This document shows positions 23,013-35,309 of a DNA stretch of 64,000 bases, in pieces. The position numbers and the translations under genes were made by a program. Origin of the DNA: Emergomyces orientalis (lineage: Eukaryota > Ascomycota > Eurotiomycetes > Onygenales > Ajellomycetaceae). The stretch spans positions 18,365-82,364 of the forward strand of contig MOWL01000097.1 of the NCBI GenBank assembly GCA_002110485.1, given 5' to 3'. Below the pieces are notes generated by a model. The model worked only from the letters and a program-made list of their open reading frames with translations. It was not told the origin of the DNA and searched no databases. Position 1 is the stretch's first letter. Each line of letters begins with the position of its first letter.

Positions 23013-24368
23013 ATGGCGCAAATACGCGGCACGGCGGGTTACAACCTAGGAAACCAGAACCCCTTTGGTGGTCCTGGAAGAGCAGATGCTACCAGCGATC
23101 CAAGCCCGCTTGATGCGATCCGAGAGCAGACGAGCAAGATTGAGGACTGGCTAGATACTCTCTCTGACCCTATCAGGCCGTATGTTTGCCCAAGCAGCTT
23201 ACCCAGGGCACTACCACGCATGGATATGCTCCATAATCTCCGCAATTACAAGTAGCTATCTGGGCGCCAGGAGCTAATCATTTATCATAATAAATGAGCT
23301 TATAGTTATTTACCCGCTGTTGGCCGTTTTTTGATTGTCGTTACCTTCCTTGAGGATACTCTACGCATCTTCACCCAATGGGGTGACCAGCTCACCTATT
23401 TGAAAGATTTCAGAGGCAGTACGTTATGCGAAACCTCCCCTTTTTAAATAGAGTACCTCCATCCATATCTTGGCACTCTCACAACCCCATTAGCTTTTCC
23501 ATGATCTGCAGCTCCTTTGTTGCCCCTTTCTAACCAATCAAAACTTTGTATCTTGTGTCTGCGTATAGTTCCATGGGGCATAACACATATCTTCCTCCTC
23601 TTAAACGTCATCGTGATGGTTACATGTTCGGTTCTGGTCATCGCACGAAAACACAGTGAATATGCCGTCGCCGGGCTTCTCGGTGTCGTTGTCACTCAGG
23701 CATTTGGATACGGCCTCATCTTCGACCTGACCTTCTTCCTTCGCAACCTCAGCGTCATCGGAGGACTGCTTATGGTTCTTTCAGATTCCTGGGTACGCAA
23801 ACGATTCGTCCCCGCTGGTCTCCCGCAACTCGACGAGAAGGACCGGAAGATGTACATCCAATTCGCCGGGCGTGTATTACTCATCTTCCTGTTTATTGGA
23901 TTTGTATTCGCTGGCAAATGGTCCTTCTGGAGGATCCTTGTTAGTTTGTTTGGATTGGTTGCGTCTGTGATGGTTGTTGTTGGATTCAAGGCGAAGTGGA
24001 GTGCGATCATCTTAGTTGTGATATTGAGTGTCTTCAACCTGCTCGTTAATAACTTCTGGACGGTATGTCTGCTGGCCACCTTTCTAGTTGATACAATACA
24101 GGAGCTAACATTCGTCTCTATTTTCAGCTGCATGATAAACACCCGCACAAGGACTTCGCCAAATATGACTTTTTCCAAATCCTCTCCATTGTGTAAGTTC
24201 TTTTTTGTCGACTCAATTTGTGATGTCACTTCCATCCATCTGCCCGGCTATCTCTGCATCTAAAATATCAACTCATTCTAACATTAATTTTCCAGTGGCG
24301 GTCTCCTCCTCCTCGTTAACATGGGACCCGGCCAATTCAGCATGGACGAGAAGAAGAAGGTGTACTAA
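23013..24368 (+). CDS. SURF4/Erv29 family ER cargo receptor
   Basis: Five exons (23013-23179, 23306-23418, 23569-24062, 24128-24192, 24296-24368) sum to 304 codons, giving a 303-residue multi-spanning membrane protein of the usual family length. The family loads soluble cargo into COPII vesicles leaving the ER. Visible hallmarks are an N-terminal segment ending IEDWLDTLSDPIRPYLP, the EDTLRIFTQW block, the RGIPWGITH junction, several hydrophobic helices, and the conserved tail FWTLHDKHPHKDFAKYDFFQ. The protein ends in KKVY, a KKxx dilysine signal for retrieval to the ER. The ATG at 23013 has good context (ACCATGG). All introns are GT-AG and in phase. Confidence 0.93.
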
Positions 24369-25753
24369 AATCATCCTTCAACTTTTGTCTTTGCTAAAAA
24401 AAAATTTGAAAAAAACACAAACGCTCCGGCCACAACAGGATGCGGAGAAATTGAAAATGCGAAATTGCACAAAAAACATAACGCATAACGCAAAACGCAA
24501 CACGCAACCTGTTTACGTTATCAATACCACCAATCAAAATATTTCTTATCAGATCTACCAGGAAATATTTCCTTCCCTTTTCTGCCTCTTTGCTTTCCTT
24601 CTCTGTTTTCAACGCAATGTCTCGGATAAAAAAATATATTATTGTTGTTCACAACCCCTCTGTCTAACCTCTTAACTTGCCTTTCCACAACTTTCTTTTC
24701 CAAAACTTATGTTTTCTCTCACAGCATAGCTTGCTTTACTTTATCTTATTATCTTATCTTATTTTTTGCGTTTGTTTGCTACTGTTTCTTCTTCTGGGGT
24801 GTTTTTGTTTAACCTTTTTTCTTCTTCTTCTTTCTTTTTCGTTCCTTCTCTTTTATCCCCTATAAGCTATCTGTCGACCATTGTAGCACTTGCCTTGACA
24901 AATTTCTTTTTTTTCTTTTCGTAACCCCCCAGTTTGCTGTCTCTGCAAACTTCGATTTTTCAAGTTTTTCTCTATATGTATGTATGTATGTGCAATCTGA
25001 TTTTATAAGGCCCTATTGTTATCTGGGGAATGTTATTTGTTTTCAAACAAACTTGTTTGTGGTGTATTTCTGTGATTGTTCTATTGTATAGTTTTTTCTT
25101 CTTAATTTGAAATGAGGCTTCCAACCATTTGTCGTCTAAAATTTCATTGAGCTGGTTCAGTCTCATTGGAACTGGGCTAATATATATATGATTCAACCAT
25201 TGGATGTCTCTGTATGCATACATACAGCTGCCGGAATAGGAGGTATGAGCGCTCGCTTTTTATCCGAGAAAATTTAAAAATTATATCTACGTGGAGCGAC
25301 TTACCGCTGACCCGTGCTGTGTGGCCTTTTGGCCTACGGTTTAACTATATACACCTTAATCTTATAGTTTACGATACTTTACAGTCTTCGTGTCAGAGCT
25401 TACTGCTTGCCTGCCTAGGTACACGTACACCGGAAGGTCGGTGGAAAAATACGCCAGGATTGGGGAAATGTGACATGAGAAGTACCTCATGTTGTTATTA
25501 AAGGTGGATGAGAACTGAGGATATCCTGCTCTCTCTGGCTACCTATTCACCGTCTCCTATATTTATTGTTCCATTCAATATACCGTTCGCGTCATCAAAA
25601 GAAATCTATAATTTACAATGGTGCAGTTAGGACAAACCCTCCCAAACTGTTATTGAACCTCTATCTTAAATTTATACACCAGCCAGATATAGAATTGAAT
25701 TTTGTCATTAACCTTATATTTCAACAATAAAAACTCAAACTACTACTTACTAC
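24369..25753. other. Intergenic between convergent SURF4 and P450 genes
   Basis: This is the shared 3' region of two converging genes. It is pyrimidine-rich on the plus strand (24660-24870). I see no gene or RNA. Confidence 0.5.
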
Positions 25754-27396
25754 CTACCAACGCAGTTCAATCTTCCCAGCAATAACCTTAGCATTGAACC
25801 ACTCCATAATTTCAATATTATCGTCAACCAGCTTCACACCCTTCAAAACGTCGGCGCGGATTAAAGTCTCAGCAGTCCACCATACCACGGCTGAAGCAAG
25901 GTTTCGTGCAATACACTGCCGTGAACCCATGCCAAAGGGCATGCTATTGCGCAGCATTTCCGGTGTGCAATCTAACCAACGCTCCGGCATAAACTCATAT
26001 GGCCTGTGGAAAACATCAGGGTCATGATGTAACACGTACGCTCCGAGGCCGACGCTTGTGCCGGCTGGGATCGTTGGTAGACCAGGGGCGTGTAGTCCAT
26101 CCGAGGGAACGATGCGAGGGAGCCGGGTTGGGTTGGCCATGGAGAGACGGAGGCTTTCTTTGACGACGCCGGAGAGGTATGGGAGCGACTGGGCGTCGAC
26201 GGTAGGGTTGTTGAGGATTTCTTTGCGGAGGCATTCGTACCTATGTAGGAGGAGTTCAAAAAGTAATAATAATAATAAAAAAATAAGAAGAAGGAGAAGA
26301 AGAAAAAAAGGGGGGCTGGCTTCGAATCTGCGGGGTTTCTCAATGGGGGACAGAAATTATATTTTTTTACTTACTTATCAGGATGCTGTGCCAGATACCA
26401 GCAGAGTACTGAGGTGGTCATTGCTACGCCATCGGTACCCGCGAACATGACATCGAGAACCTGTGCTATTGCCTCGTCGCGTGAGATGCCTGCGTGCAGG
26501 AGTCGACCTTGGTAGGTGGACAGGTGCGTCTGCAGGCCTATTTTCTCCTCCGCTATGCTCCTGTCGACTACTCCAGTGGCAAACTCTTTAACGATAGCCG
26601 TGCTTGTGGCAATGTGCACTTTATTCTTATCAAACTTGGCTGCCCAGTGGTCGACATGATTGAAAATCCATCCAGGTAGGTAAAAGAAGCGGCCCCCCGC
26701 GGCGAAATTGTCCACGAACGGAGTCGCAGTAAGACGACTTCCTGCATTATTATTATGATTATGATTATGATTATTCTTATTGAGACTGTTAAATGACTCG
26801 CCGAATAGATACACCGAAACGGCGTCAATGGCCAAGCAGCGGAAAAGATTCAAGATGTCAACAACCGGTGGTGCGGGATCAATAGCAGCTTTCCTCTGTT
26901 GTAGCTCTGCCACCGTCGCATCAACGACCTTCTGGACGGCTGTTCTACCCCTTATGACGGCATGCTGCGCGAAAATAGGAGCCACAGATTTGGCCCTTAT
27001 CGCCCTGTGCACGGGGTCCAACACGGAGAAAATAGTCTGGAACCCATCCACATCATAGTTTGCGTACACGGGGCTCTTTACGAAGCCGCCATTCTTGATA
27101 TACACAGGATGCAGAGCGGCGCCGTCGGAGATGTCGACTTCGTTAGGCGCGATGCGGACTACGGGGCCGTAGCGTTTGTGCAGGGCTGTAATGGTTCTAC
27201 ATTCAATACCGCGCCATGTGAGATTCCAGAGCCAGAGGGGCGTGAGGCGGGCGATAAAGGGTCCGGGGATGTGCTGAAGGGGATCGGTGTAGAATTTGAT
27301 TAGCACGGCTAGGAATAATGCTGAGATAATGCCTGTGCTGATGGACAGTGGACTTAAGAGATCCTGTAGCGTTGGGAGGATGCTGGTCGAAGCCAT
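25754..27396 (-). CDS. Cytochrome P450 monooxygenase
   Basis: Two exons (27396-26375 and 26240-25754) encode 502 residues, normal for a fungal microsomal P450. An N-terminal hydrophobic anchor (residues about 16-36) is followed by the proline hinge HIPGPF. Family motifs are the ExxR of helix K (Glu369-Arg372), PERW (426-429) and the haem loop FGMGSRQCIA with the ligand Cys450. Two departures from consensus stand out. The I-helix reads AGTDGVA where AGxDT is usual, so the oxygen-activating Thr is missing. The haem loop has Ala where Gly normally follows the Cys by two. An Asn/His-rich run (NKNNHNHNHNNN) sits in a surface loop. No biosynthetic partner genes adjoin it, so the substrate is unknown. 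The open frame upstream of 27396 lacks an ATG. Confidence 0.9.
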
Positions 27397-28796
27397 TGAG
27401 TGTTGATATAAAATATAGGGAACAAAATTCAATATTCTTAGCTTTTTAAGGAAGACAGATTTGGTGGGAAATTTTCATTGAGTTGTCGATGAGGGAAAGG
27501 AAGGGGATGGTTGGTTGTTATATAACTAACCACTCAGCCTTTTTAATCTTCTGTAGTTAACACAAGATCAGCATGAGAGATCTTCAAGGCTGCATTATGT
27601 AGACTGTAGCTGGGTAACTAACTAAGAGATGTATTTATATTTTCCTGCCCGTTGTGTTGCGGTTTTAAACAAGTGAAAGGAATATGAAGGGCGTCAGTTG
27701 CCAATAGGAAGAGTTAATAATATCATACTAGTAATAAGTTAAATAAAAAATGTAAACCCATCTGGTTTACCCGCACTCGAACACTCTATTGTAACTGCGG
27801 AGTCGTCCGTGACGAATTTGAAGACCAGAATAAACGCCCGGCCAGCTTGACCTCAAAGTCAAACCAATTTTCAATATACCACACCCCCAAAAACCTCTGA
27901 ATTGCGGAATAATCCATTGGTACGTGGAGATTGCGTTCTGAACAGAAGATGTTCGCCCCGTTCAGATCTCAATATCTCATCAAATTGGCAAGGCAAAGCC
28001 TGTCTACTGTGCATTACGTAGGAAAACTCACCCGAGCTGAACTAAACTGAACTAAGCACCACAAGAAAATTGAAATTTCCGAATTATTTTGCTTTTTTTG
28101 CTTTTTTTTTTTTTTTTTTTTGCCTGGTTATTTTAATAATTTGATGATATGTACATGTACACGTATATGAACAATTCTTTTATACTGTGCCAATGGAACT
28201 TTGGAGTTCTAGGTGATGCGGGATAAGGTTGTTTGCGAATGTGGTGTATGTGTAGGTGTGCGTGTAGGTGTAGGCAGTGTCCAAGTGTAAAGATGTAGGC
28301 TCGCATATGAAAGTGGAATAGGGAGGTTTTAAGGTAGTGGTAGCAGTAATAATAGAAGTGCTGAAGGACGCCAGGTTTTCGAGGGGAAGGAAGAAAGGTA
28401 AGGTGTGAAGGACGTTAAGATGTAGAATAGAGTTGTTGTAGGGAGGCGGGAGGCAGAGGATAGAAGGAGACAATAGGCTTCGCAGAGAGTTCGGTTGTAT
28501 AGAGGGAGGGTGAGCGGGAGGTTAAAGGGATGGATATGCAGATGAGGATGAGTTAATAAATAGGAAAAGGAAAAATGTTTAACAATACCCTTTGAACAAG
28601 TGATAGATAGAAATGAGATTCAAACAACAAAAACTGAGAGGGAAAAAAAAAGGAAAAGGAAAAGAAAGAAGGTCCATAAAAGAAAAACATTCACCAGAAC
28701 AGAGGAAAGGAGGTTTGTTTGAGTGGTTGAACATTTCATCCATGTTCACAACTGTTTTCATAACCGCTCCCCCGCTTTTTTCAGTGCAGAAGAATT
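27397..28796. other. Intergenic: P450 promoter and 3' flank of next gene
   Basis: No gene is supported. A T-run of about 18 lies at 28103-28121. The minus-strand frame at 28180-28473 is low-complexity Thr/Tyr-rich and is probably 3'-UTR sequence. Confidence 0.45.
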
Positions 28797-30512
28797 TCAT
28801 ATATCCATACTCCACCGCCAAGGTCGAACACCACCATACATTCCCCGCTGCCTCTCACCGTCATAATCATCGTCGAAATCATCATCGTCGTAATCATCAT
28901 CCTCAATATCGTAAAAATACGCCGTCTCAGGGCTGCTAACTTCCACCTGCACGCTTCGCACGAGCTCGTGGTGTTTCATAGCGACATCGAGGGTGGAAGA
29001 TGGCCAGGCTGTATGTTGCTTTTCTTTTTGATATTGGAGTTTTTGCTGTTGTTGCTCTTGTTGCTGTTGGACAGCAAACGACTTCCCACTATCGGCCGTA
29101 GCCTTTGAGGTAGGTCGTGATTGTGATTGTGGCTTTTCGGTGGGGTTTTCGGTGGGTTGCCATGGCCACTGCCAGGGTGCGGGAGGAGCGGAGGAGGGTT
29201 TTTCAGATAACGGGATAGTATTATGGTGATGATGATGGCGATGGGGACGATGGGGGCGAGTTGGGTTAGGATCGGTGCTGCCGGTTACAGGAGCGAACAC
29301 GGGACGTGGCGAGAGCAGGACGACGTCATCTGCAGACGATGGCGAGAGGGCGAGACAGTTATCGGTCCCCACGAGGATTGGAGGCGGCTTACCACGCCTT
29401 CTTGTACTCCGTAAGGAATCCTTCGGAGGAAGTGGTTGCTGAGCGTGTGTGTGTGCGCGGGCGGACCAACAGCCATCAAGTTGTCCGTCACCTTGACCCT
29501 GGATCTGTTGCTGCCTTCGTCCCCTTCGAGACGACCCCGATATCCCCACCCCTCCTTCCTCATCCCTCAGCCCATTACCATTCCCATTCCCATCCCCGCC
29601 CGAAACCCTAGCCCTCTCCAAACTCCCTTGCCTCCCATCTCGCACAGAAACAGAAGCCATCGACCGGACTTTCCCCGCCATCACCTTCGCGCTGGGCGGC
29701 GGTTGCAACATCCACCGCGTCTCCGCACGACTAACCGGCCCACAAACAACTGGCGGGTGCAGATCATTAACTGCCGGATTCTTCGCGACGTAGTACTTTG
29801 CAGAGCCGCCGGTATCCGCTCTCCCGCGTCCAGATAAGCCGACAGAGGAACCCTTAACCTCCCTTCCTCGTCCTCCACCAACGGGACTACCATTGCCACT
29901 GCCGCCACCACCGCCACCCCACAGCACTTCATCTTCCCGCTGGTACCGTATCCTATTCCAGCGATCGCCAATTTCTTTCCTCGATGGGACCAGGTCCTCC
30001 AGCACGCCCGTCATGGCACCAGCTAGCGCACCCATGCCATTCTGCAGTGTAGATTCCGGCGATTCAGGTTGTGCTGTCCCTGCAACGGCAGGACTATCAA
30101 CACTACCCTCCTGACTCCCCGTAGTATGACTCGCATGACTATTCGTACTCTTTTTCTTCTTCTCGTTCTTGTTCTTCTTCCGATTCTGATGGCTGTTATT
30201 GTTATTGTTATTGATATTATTAGTATTATTCCTCCTCCCGGCTCTCCTAGCCGGCGGTCCGGGTCCCAGGGCAATCTCCTCTTCCCAATATGAATTGGTG
30301 GTAAATGGAAATGGTTGCTGGAAAACGACGGGTGGCTGGTCCGTCACGATATCGTTATCGTTGTTTGTGGCGCCGGTGGTCGTAGTGGGAGGGGGTTCGC
30401 GGTGTGTTTTTGCAGCATCCCTTTTCCGTTTTCTGCGATGGATGGAGGTGGCACAGGGGGTGCAGGCTGCATAGTAGAAGACGGCGGATTGAGCGCCGCG
30501 GAAGAGCCACAT
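28797..30512 (-). CDS. Long disordered conserved fungal protein, function unknown
   Basis: A single exon encodes 571 residues, starting in good context (ACCATGTGG). The head MWLFRGAQSAVFYYAACTPC is hydrophobic with two Cys and is followed at once by a basic cluster (HRRKRKRD), suggesting a short membrane anchor or palmitoylated tail. The rest is mostly disordered, with Asn runs, Lys-rich stretches, Gly-rich loops, a His run and Gln runs. Embedded islands look conserved: SYWEEEIALGPGPPARR, YVAKNPAVNDLHPPVV and TRWMLQPPPSAKVM. The C-terminus has a strongly acidic Asp/Tyr stretch before WSMDI. I recall similar uncharacterised proteins in other Eurotiomycetes, but no function. Order is kept while composition is relaxed, as expected for an evolving disordered scaffold. 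Confidence 0.78.
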   Translation of the reverse strand: MWLFRGAQSAVFYYAACTPCATSIHRRKRKRDAAKTHREPPPTTTTGATNNDNDIVTDQPPVVFQQPFPFTTNSYWEEEIALGPGPPARRAGRRNNTNNINNNNNNSHQNRKKNKNEKKKKSTNSHASHTTGSQEGSVDSPAVAGTAQPESPESTLQNGMGALAGAMTGVLEDLVPSRKEIGDRWNRIRYQREDEVLWGGGGGGSGNGSPVGGGRGREVKGSSVGLSGRGRADTGGSAKYYVAKNPAVNDLHPPVVCGPVSRAETRWMLQPPPSAKVMAGKVRSMASVSVRDGRQGSLERARVSGGDGNGNGNGLRDEEGGVGISGSSRRGRRQQQIQGQGDGQLDGCWSARAHTHAQQPLPPKDSLRSTRRRGKPPPILVGTDNCLALSPSSADDVVLLSPRPVFAPVTGSTDPNPTRPHRPHRHHHHHNTIPLSEKPSSAPPAPWQWPWQPTENPTEKPQSQSRPTSKATADSGKSFAVQQQQEQQQQKLQYQKEKQHTAWPSSTLDVAMKHHELVRSVQVEVSSPETAYFYDIEDDDYDDDDFDDDYDGERQRGMYGGVRPWRWSMDI

Positions 30513-33104
30513 GGTGTTATATTCTCTTCTTCTTCCCTTGGTTTTTTATGTCTCCTTGTCTCCTTTGCCTCTCACTGGCTTAGAAAATAAGGCGGACGAT
30601 GGAGGGTCGACAGCCGGGAGAGAATAGAGCGAGAATAGATATAGAGGCGCACATTGGCGATATTCTAAGATACAGTCAGACGGCTCGCTGAGGTTGAGCA
30701 GAAATTTGAAATCTTTCTCGGGTCTGGAGAATAGTAGTGTTAGGATGTTGTAGGTGATAGGATAGAATAAAATGGGATGGGATGGGATGGGATAACAAGG
30801 CAAATTGAAGGGGAGGAGGAGAGGGAAATCGTGACAGGCGAGGAGAGCGCAGGCTTGTTTGTCCCACTTGCCATGGTGGTGCGCAGTTACCTTTTGTTGC
30901 GTGTCTTATTTCTCTCGTTTTTCATATAACGACAAATTGCGTATGTTTGAATTTGTATTCAAGGGGACTCGAGAGTAAGCCCGCTCAGGGACGATGGTGA
31001 AACCTGCACGACAGCCACGACGAGCAAGAAGATGAACACCTCGACTCAGATTGTAGCTGCTGCTGCATGTGAGCAGTTGGCGGCGGACAAAAGGGCGCCA
31101 GAGCAGGAGTACAAGTGGCAGAGATAGAGAATATGGGAGCTATGGCCAGCATTGGTATAGTTAACTATTAATTTAAAGAGCGTAAGAGTTTTTTCGCCTC
31201 CCCGTTCCTGTGGTTAAAGTTGAGTTTTTCGGGAGTTTTATTAAATCGAAGGAATGAAGATTTGGCAAATCTGGATAAGTTCAAGTTAAAAATGTAAACT
31301 CCAAATTATTCGCAGTGCAACTACTTAGTTTATCTGGGCGAGGGCTTGCAAACCTTGAACAAGTTTAACTTGTCTCCAATCTGCCCCCGTTCTTCTCTCC
31401 CCCCCCCCAAATCTCCCCACTTCGCCCCACGCGCGGGCCAGACTGCGATTCTCTCCACCAAAAGCAGACGATGGGGCTCTGGGCGCTGGGACCTGGCGTT
31501 TCAACTCCCTACTTTTAAGCGATTTCTTACCTCTATTTTTACCCACTGGTGAAACACCATCAGTTATATATCTATTTTGTCAACTTGTGGCAAATTGAAA
31601 TAGCAAAATACCCCATTACAATAATTATATCTCTATTTTCCGAAAAAGAATTAAAAAAAATATATAGAAAAACCATGTTTGAAAACCCCCCCCCTTGTCA
31701 GTTTTTATTGTTACTCTAATTTCTGCATATGACCATGCGTCACCAGGTACCCATTTGCATCATTAATTGCATGGGGGGCATATCCCAAGTCCCTCCTCCG
31801 TAACGGTAACATGGAATATCTAGCGGAAATGGCACACTAGTCGGCACGCTGAGTACCCGCTAGCAGGGGATGGGGGAACTTTGAACAATGGGAAAATGAG
31901 TCGGATTCAAGGGTCTGACTTTTTATTATTTCTGTTTTAGCAAAGACACCCACCCCACACTTTGATTTATCTTCAAGAAACATGATGCCTCTGAGGTATA
32001 AAAACCATATACGGAGTATATATCTAACTTGTAAGAATAAACTAATGAAAATCAAGCTGTATTTCAAACTCGACTCCTGCCTGAACCAGTTTGGTGGTTT
32101 TCCAGAAGGAAATAAATCCAAAAACATCAACGCACCTATTTATGCAAGTCATCCACTGTTTGGTATTTTGTGCTGGGCCACTCACGCCCCCTCCTGCTCG
32201 TTCTGGTCATTTCAAGGTACAGGGCTTTTGGCTTGTATTGTTATTATTATTTGCTGATTGGGCTTGATTGGGGCTGCATGTGCATTGGGGGGGGGGGGGT
32301 GTCAGCTTTTTATCAACTTTATCAACATTATCATGCATTGAGCAGGCCCCCTTTTTTTCTTTATCCTGCATTCATTTCCGTGTTTATATTCAGGAACCCC
32401 CACCCATTCAGTTTATTTGTGGTGTATAAACAATGAATTCATGGCATAACTTTTTGCATTGACTTGCTCTTGCACATACATATACATACATATGTATGAC
32501 ATGCTTGAGGGTTGCTGAAATACATAATTGGCCCTTCTGGTGAGATTTTTCTAGAAGGAAAGAAAGGAAAAAGAAAAAAAAAGAAAAGAAAAGAAAAGTC
32601 AATCAAATGTATCTAGGTTAATAGCTTTCTGTATCAAATACAGCATGCAGATGGCTTAACTTTTTCCTTTTTTTTATTCTTTTATTTTTAATTTTTGACT
32701 TATGTTTTATTAATTTTATTCTGAATATATCTATCTAGGTCTTGGGTGCCAATACGTTTAAATCGTTCGTTAACCTTAACTTATACCTTGTTCTTGGACA
32801 CGATATCTGCATGTTTTTGTTTGGGAGTAACTACGCAACAGGGCTGCTTAAATAATGTTGTGCTAACATTATCGCGCCTCCTGTCCTGTTGGTCAACCAG
32901 GCGGGTAAAAAGGGGGGAGGGCTAAGGGGAAGATTTTGGAAACCCCGATATATCCGTGGAGCTCGCGAAATAAGCCTTCTGCGGATCGTGATGGAGGTTA
33001 GCTATGCATCCGTGCTGCCTTTCCTTGGAAAAGGCGCTATGTAAAGTACCTGTCTTGCCATACGGTAACAGGCAGCCCGTTACCTGTAAATCTTGATTGT
33101 TTGC

Positions 33105-33145
<41 letters not shown>

Positions 33146-34112
33146 GATCGGAAAAACGAAGAACCCTCTATTAATTAGAACATATTGCATGAACGTGAAC
33201 TTAAGAGAGTAACCTATGTATTCATGCAGGTATAAGGTACGCCGAAAACGCCCCATCGACAAGAAATGATACCCCAATCGACGAGGGAGAAAAGAATATA
33301 TATATCCCACACGCGCTTTCTCTCTTAGCTCATCTCGGTGACTCTTGCTCACACAGCTTTAGCAAATATCATGTCGCGGCTCATCGGTGTGCCGGGGTGG
33401 GGGCGTAAGTATCGAGGGCCGGCCGGCTGGAGGCGAGATGTATAGATGTGTATATGTGGCCATGCCTGAAAGTGCGGCACGTTGACATGCACGAGCAAGC
33501 CCAAAAGGAAATAGACGATAACCGGCGCGGTTCCTTTCTTTAACTCCTCCACCAAACGGCGTCCCAAAATATTCGGTTCGACGGCCGCTTGACTTTCCAG
33601 AATTGGGGATTTTGGTGAAGGACAGGACACACAAAATTCAACTCGATCCACCCCACATTGCAAGTAATAGCTCAACCCTCAGAGTCCTAAAAGGATAGAA
33701 CTGGATTTTTTGTTTCGTAAGACATGCCCGGCCAACCTGCTCCTATGTTTTTCTTTTTTTTTTATTTTTAAAAAAAGCTTCAGGCATCCGCCGAACCCAT
33801 TTTTCCAAATCCAAGTCCGAATCCATCCCCGGCCACCCGACTCCGCTTTTGGGTTTTATTTTCTCTTGTATTCCCTTTCCCTCCATCATTAAGTCAATCC
33901 TTCCTGACCCTCCCGCACGCCCACGCGTAGCAAACATTCGCGGAGAATTAAATGGAGGGAAAAAAGCCATCCCCCTTCCTCGCCCACAACCTCTCAGTGT
34001 AGGTTTTAATAGCGGCAGGAGGAAAACCAACAAAGAACAAATAGAAAGAACAGAGCATGCCGCAACCCGTATCCCAGAATATAACCCCCCCCCCCCCAAC
34101 CCTCCTTTGCTC
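30513..34112. other. Long intergenic region with microsatellite
   Basis: No supportable gene in about 3.6 kb. It includes an (AAT)n microsatellite, poly(C) or poly(G) runs at 31399-31408, 31686-31695, 32287-32299 and 34085-34097, and tandem GGGAT repeats near 30775-30791. The minus-strand frame at 33349-33675 (108 codons) has no recognised domain. Confidence 0.45.
33105..33145. repeat. (AAT)n microsatellite
   Basis: A pure trinucleotide AAT repeat of about 13 units lies in intergenic DNA and is likely polymorphic between strains. Confidence 0.95.
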
Positions 34113-34551
34113 TCAGATATTCTTTGTGCCTTTAACCATCTGCCCCTTAACCTTAGCCCAATCAATGCCACCATCAATTTCCTCATCGATTTCGCCGCAG
34201 ATCACGACATTATCGCCCCGTATCAGGTATAGGCCATGTTCGACCTGCGAGCTGGGTTCCGGGTCATCGGGGGTTCGTATTATGCGCTCGACGGTCTGTG
34301 ACAGGACGAGGTTTGTGAGTTGGTCCGTAGATAGGAGCGTGCCGATTAGGGTGCGGCCGTCTACTGTTAGGATGAGGACCTTTTCTGTTCGGGGGCAGGG
34401 AGTTTAGTATATATTTATTGATTTAGTAAGGAGGGGGGAAGCCCTGCATGGAGAATGCGTTCAGAGGTGCGCTCGGCGTCATTTTCTGATAATAACAATA
34501 GAAGGAGATCAATGGGGCTACTCAACTGTTTATGTAGGATTGGAGGGACAT
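34113..34551 (-). CDS. LSM8: LSm8, U6 snRNA-associated Sm-like protein
   Basis: Exon 1 is only 25 nt (34551-34527, MSLQSYIN), then a 142-bp intron, then exon 2 (34384-34113). Together they encode 98 residues, the size of LSm8. The Sm1 motif is clear (KVLILTVDGRTLIGTLLSTD), then the LSm8-specific stretch TVERIIRTPDDPEPSSQVEHG, then Sm2 (GLYLIRGDNVVICGEIDEE). LSm8 completes the nuclear LSm2-8 ring that binds the 3' oligo(U) of U6 snRNA and supports splicing. The tiny first exon, with a donor GTTGAG, explains why a simple frame search misses the start. The gene is divergent from the F-box-like gene at 35310. Confidence 0.93.
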
Positions 34552-35309
34552 GGTTAATTTTGCAGGCTATCCAATTCCCCACCCTTGAACTTTTCAAGTT
34601 GAACAGACCTCTGAACGATCCCCCTCTTCCCCGGCAATTGCAAAAGGTCACCGGATATAGAAAACTTGCATGAGGTGAGGTTAGGAAATAAGGATAAACG
34701 GGTAATAGCCCGTTATTCTTTAGAAAGTTAGTGTATCCACGTTGAGCCAGGGATGAAATGATTTGATTTGCGAAGAATATACGAAGTTTACTTCGCTCTA
34801 TTATTTGTTTTGTCCAGAGGTGATGCGGAGGACAGGCTATTCTTAAAGAGGAATAGAACCTTTAGCTGGAGACTTGGGCGGTTTTATCGGAATAAATTAA
34901 CACCGAAATCTGATTACCTAGATTTCCGGATTAACTTAGTCACCCAGCCCTTTTCGACTATGACGTAATTTCAGCAACTCCTCAACCTCCAGCACTTTTT
35001 GTTGCAAGGATATAGGGTTATGTCCCTGACTTTCGCAGCATATTTTTGATCTCCATTGCTGAACCCCCTGGTCGAGATTCATTCTATTACTTGAAAACAC
35101 TTTTGTTAGCAGGCTGACCAGTCGGCGTCTGCTTCCCCTCAAGCCTGAGTGGCTGCGGAGTTACGTCTGAGTTGGCTGTGACATCCCCGCTCCTATGCTA
35201 CTAAGCTATCGAGCAAATCAAATAACTTCCTTTTAACATCTAGATAAAATTAATTTTTATTTTCGATGATACCCCGTTTTCATAGATTTACTACTGCGCG
35301 ACGACGACG
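34552..35309. other. Shared promoter region of divergent genes
   Basis: These 758 bp separate the start of LSm8 (minus) from the start of the F-box-like gene (plus) and must hold both promoters. No gene is seen. Confidence 0.5.

Noticed and set aside
33349..33675. Minus-strand 108-codon frame downstream of LSm8
   Set aside because: No domain and low-complexity ends; it may be UTR. Not enough to call a gene.
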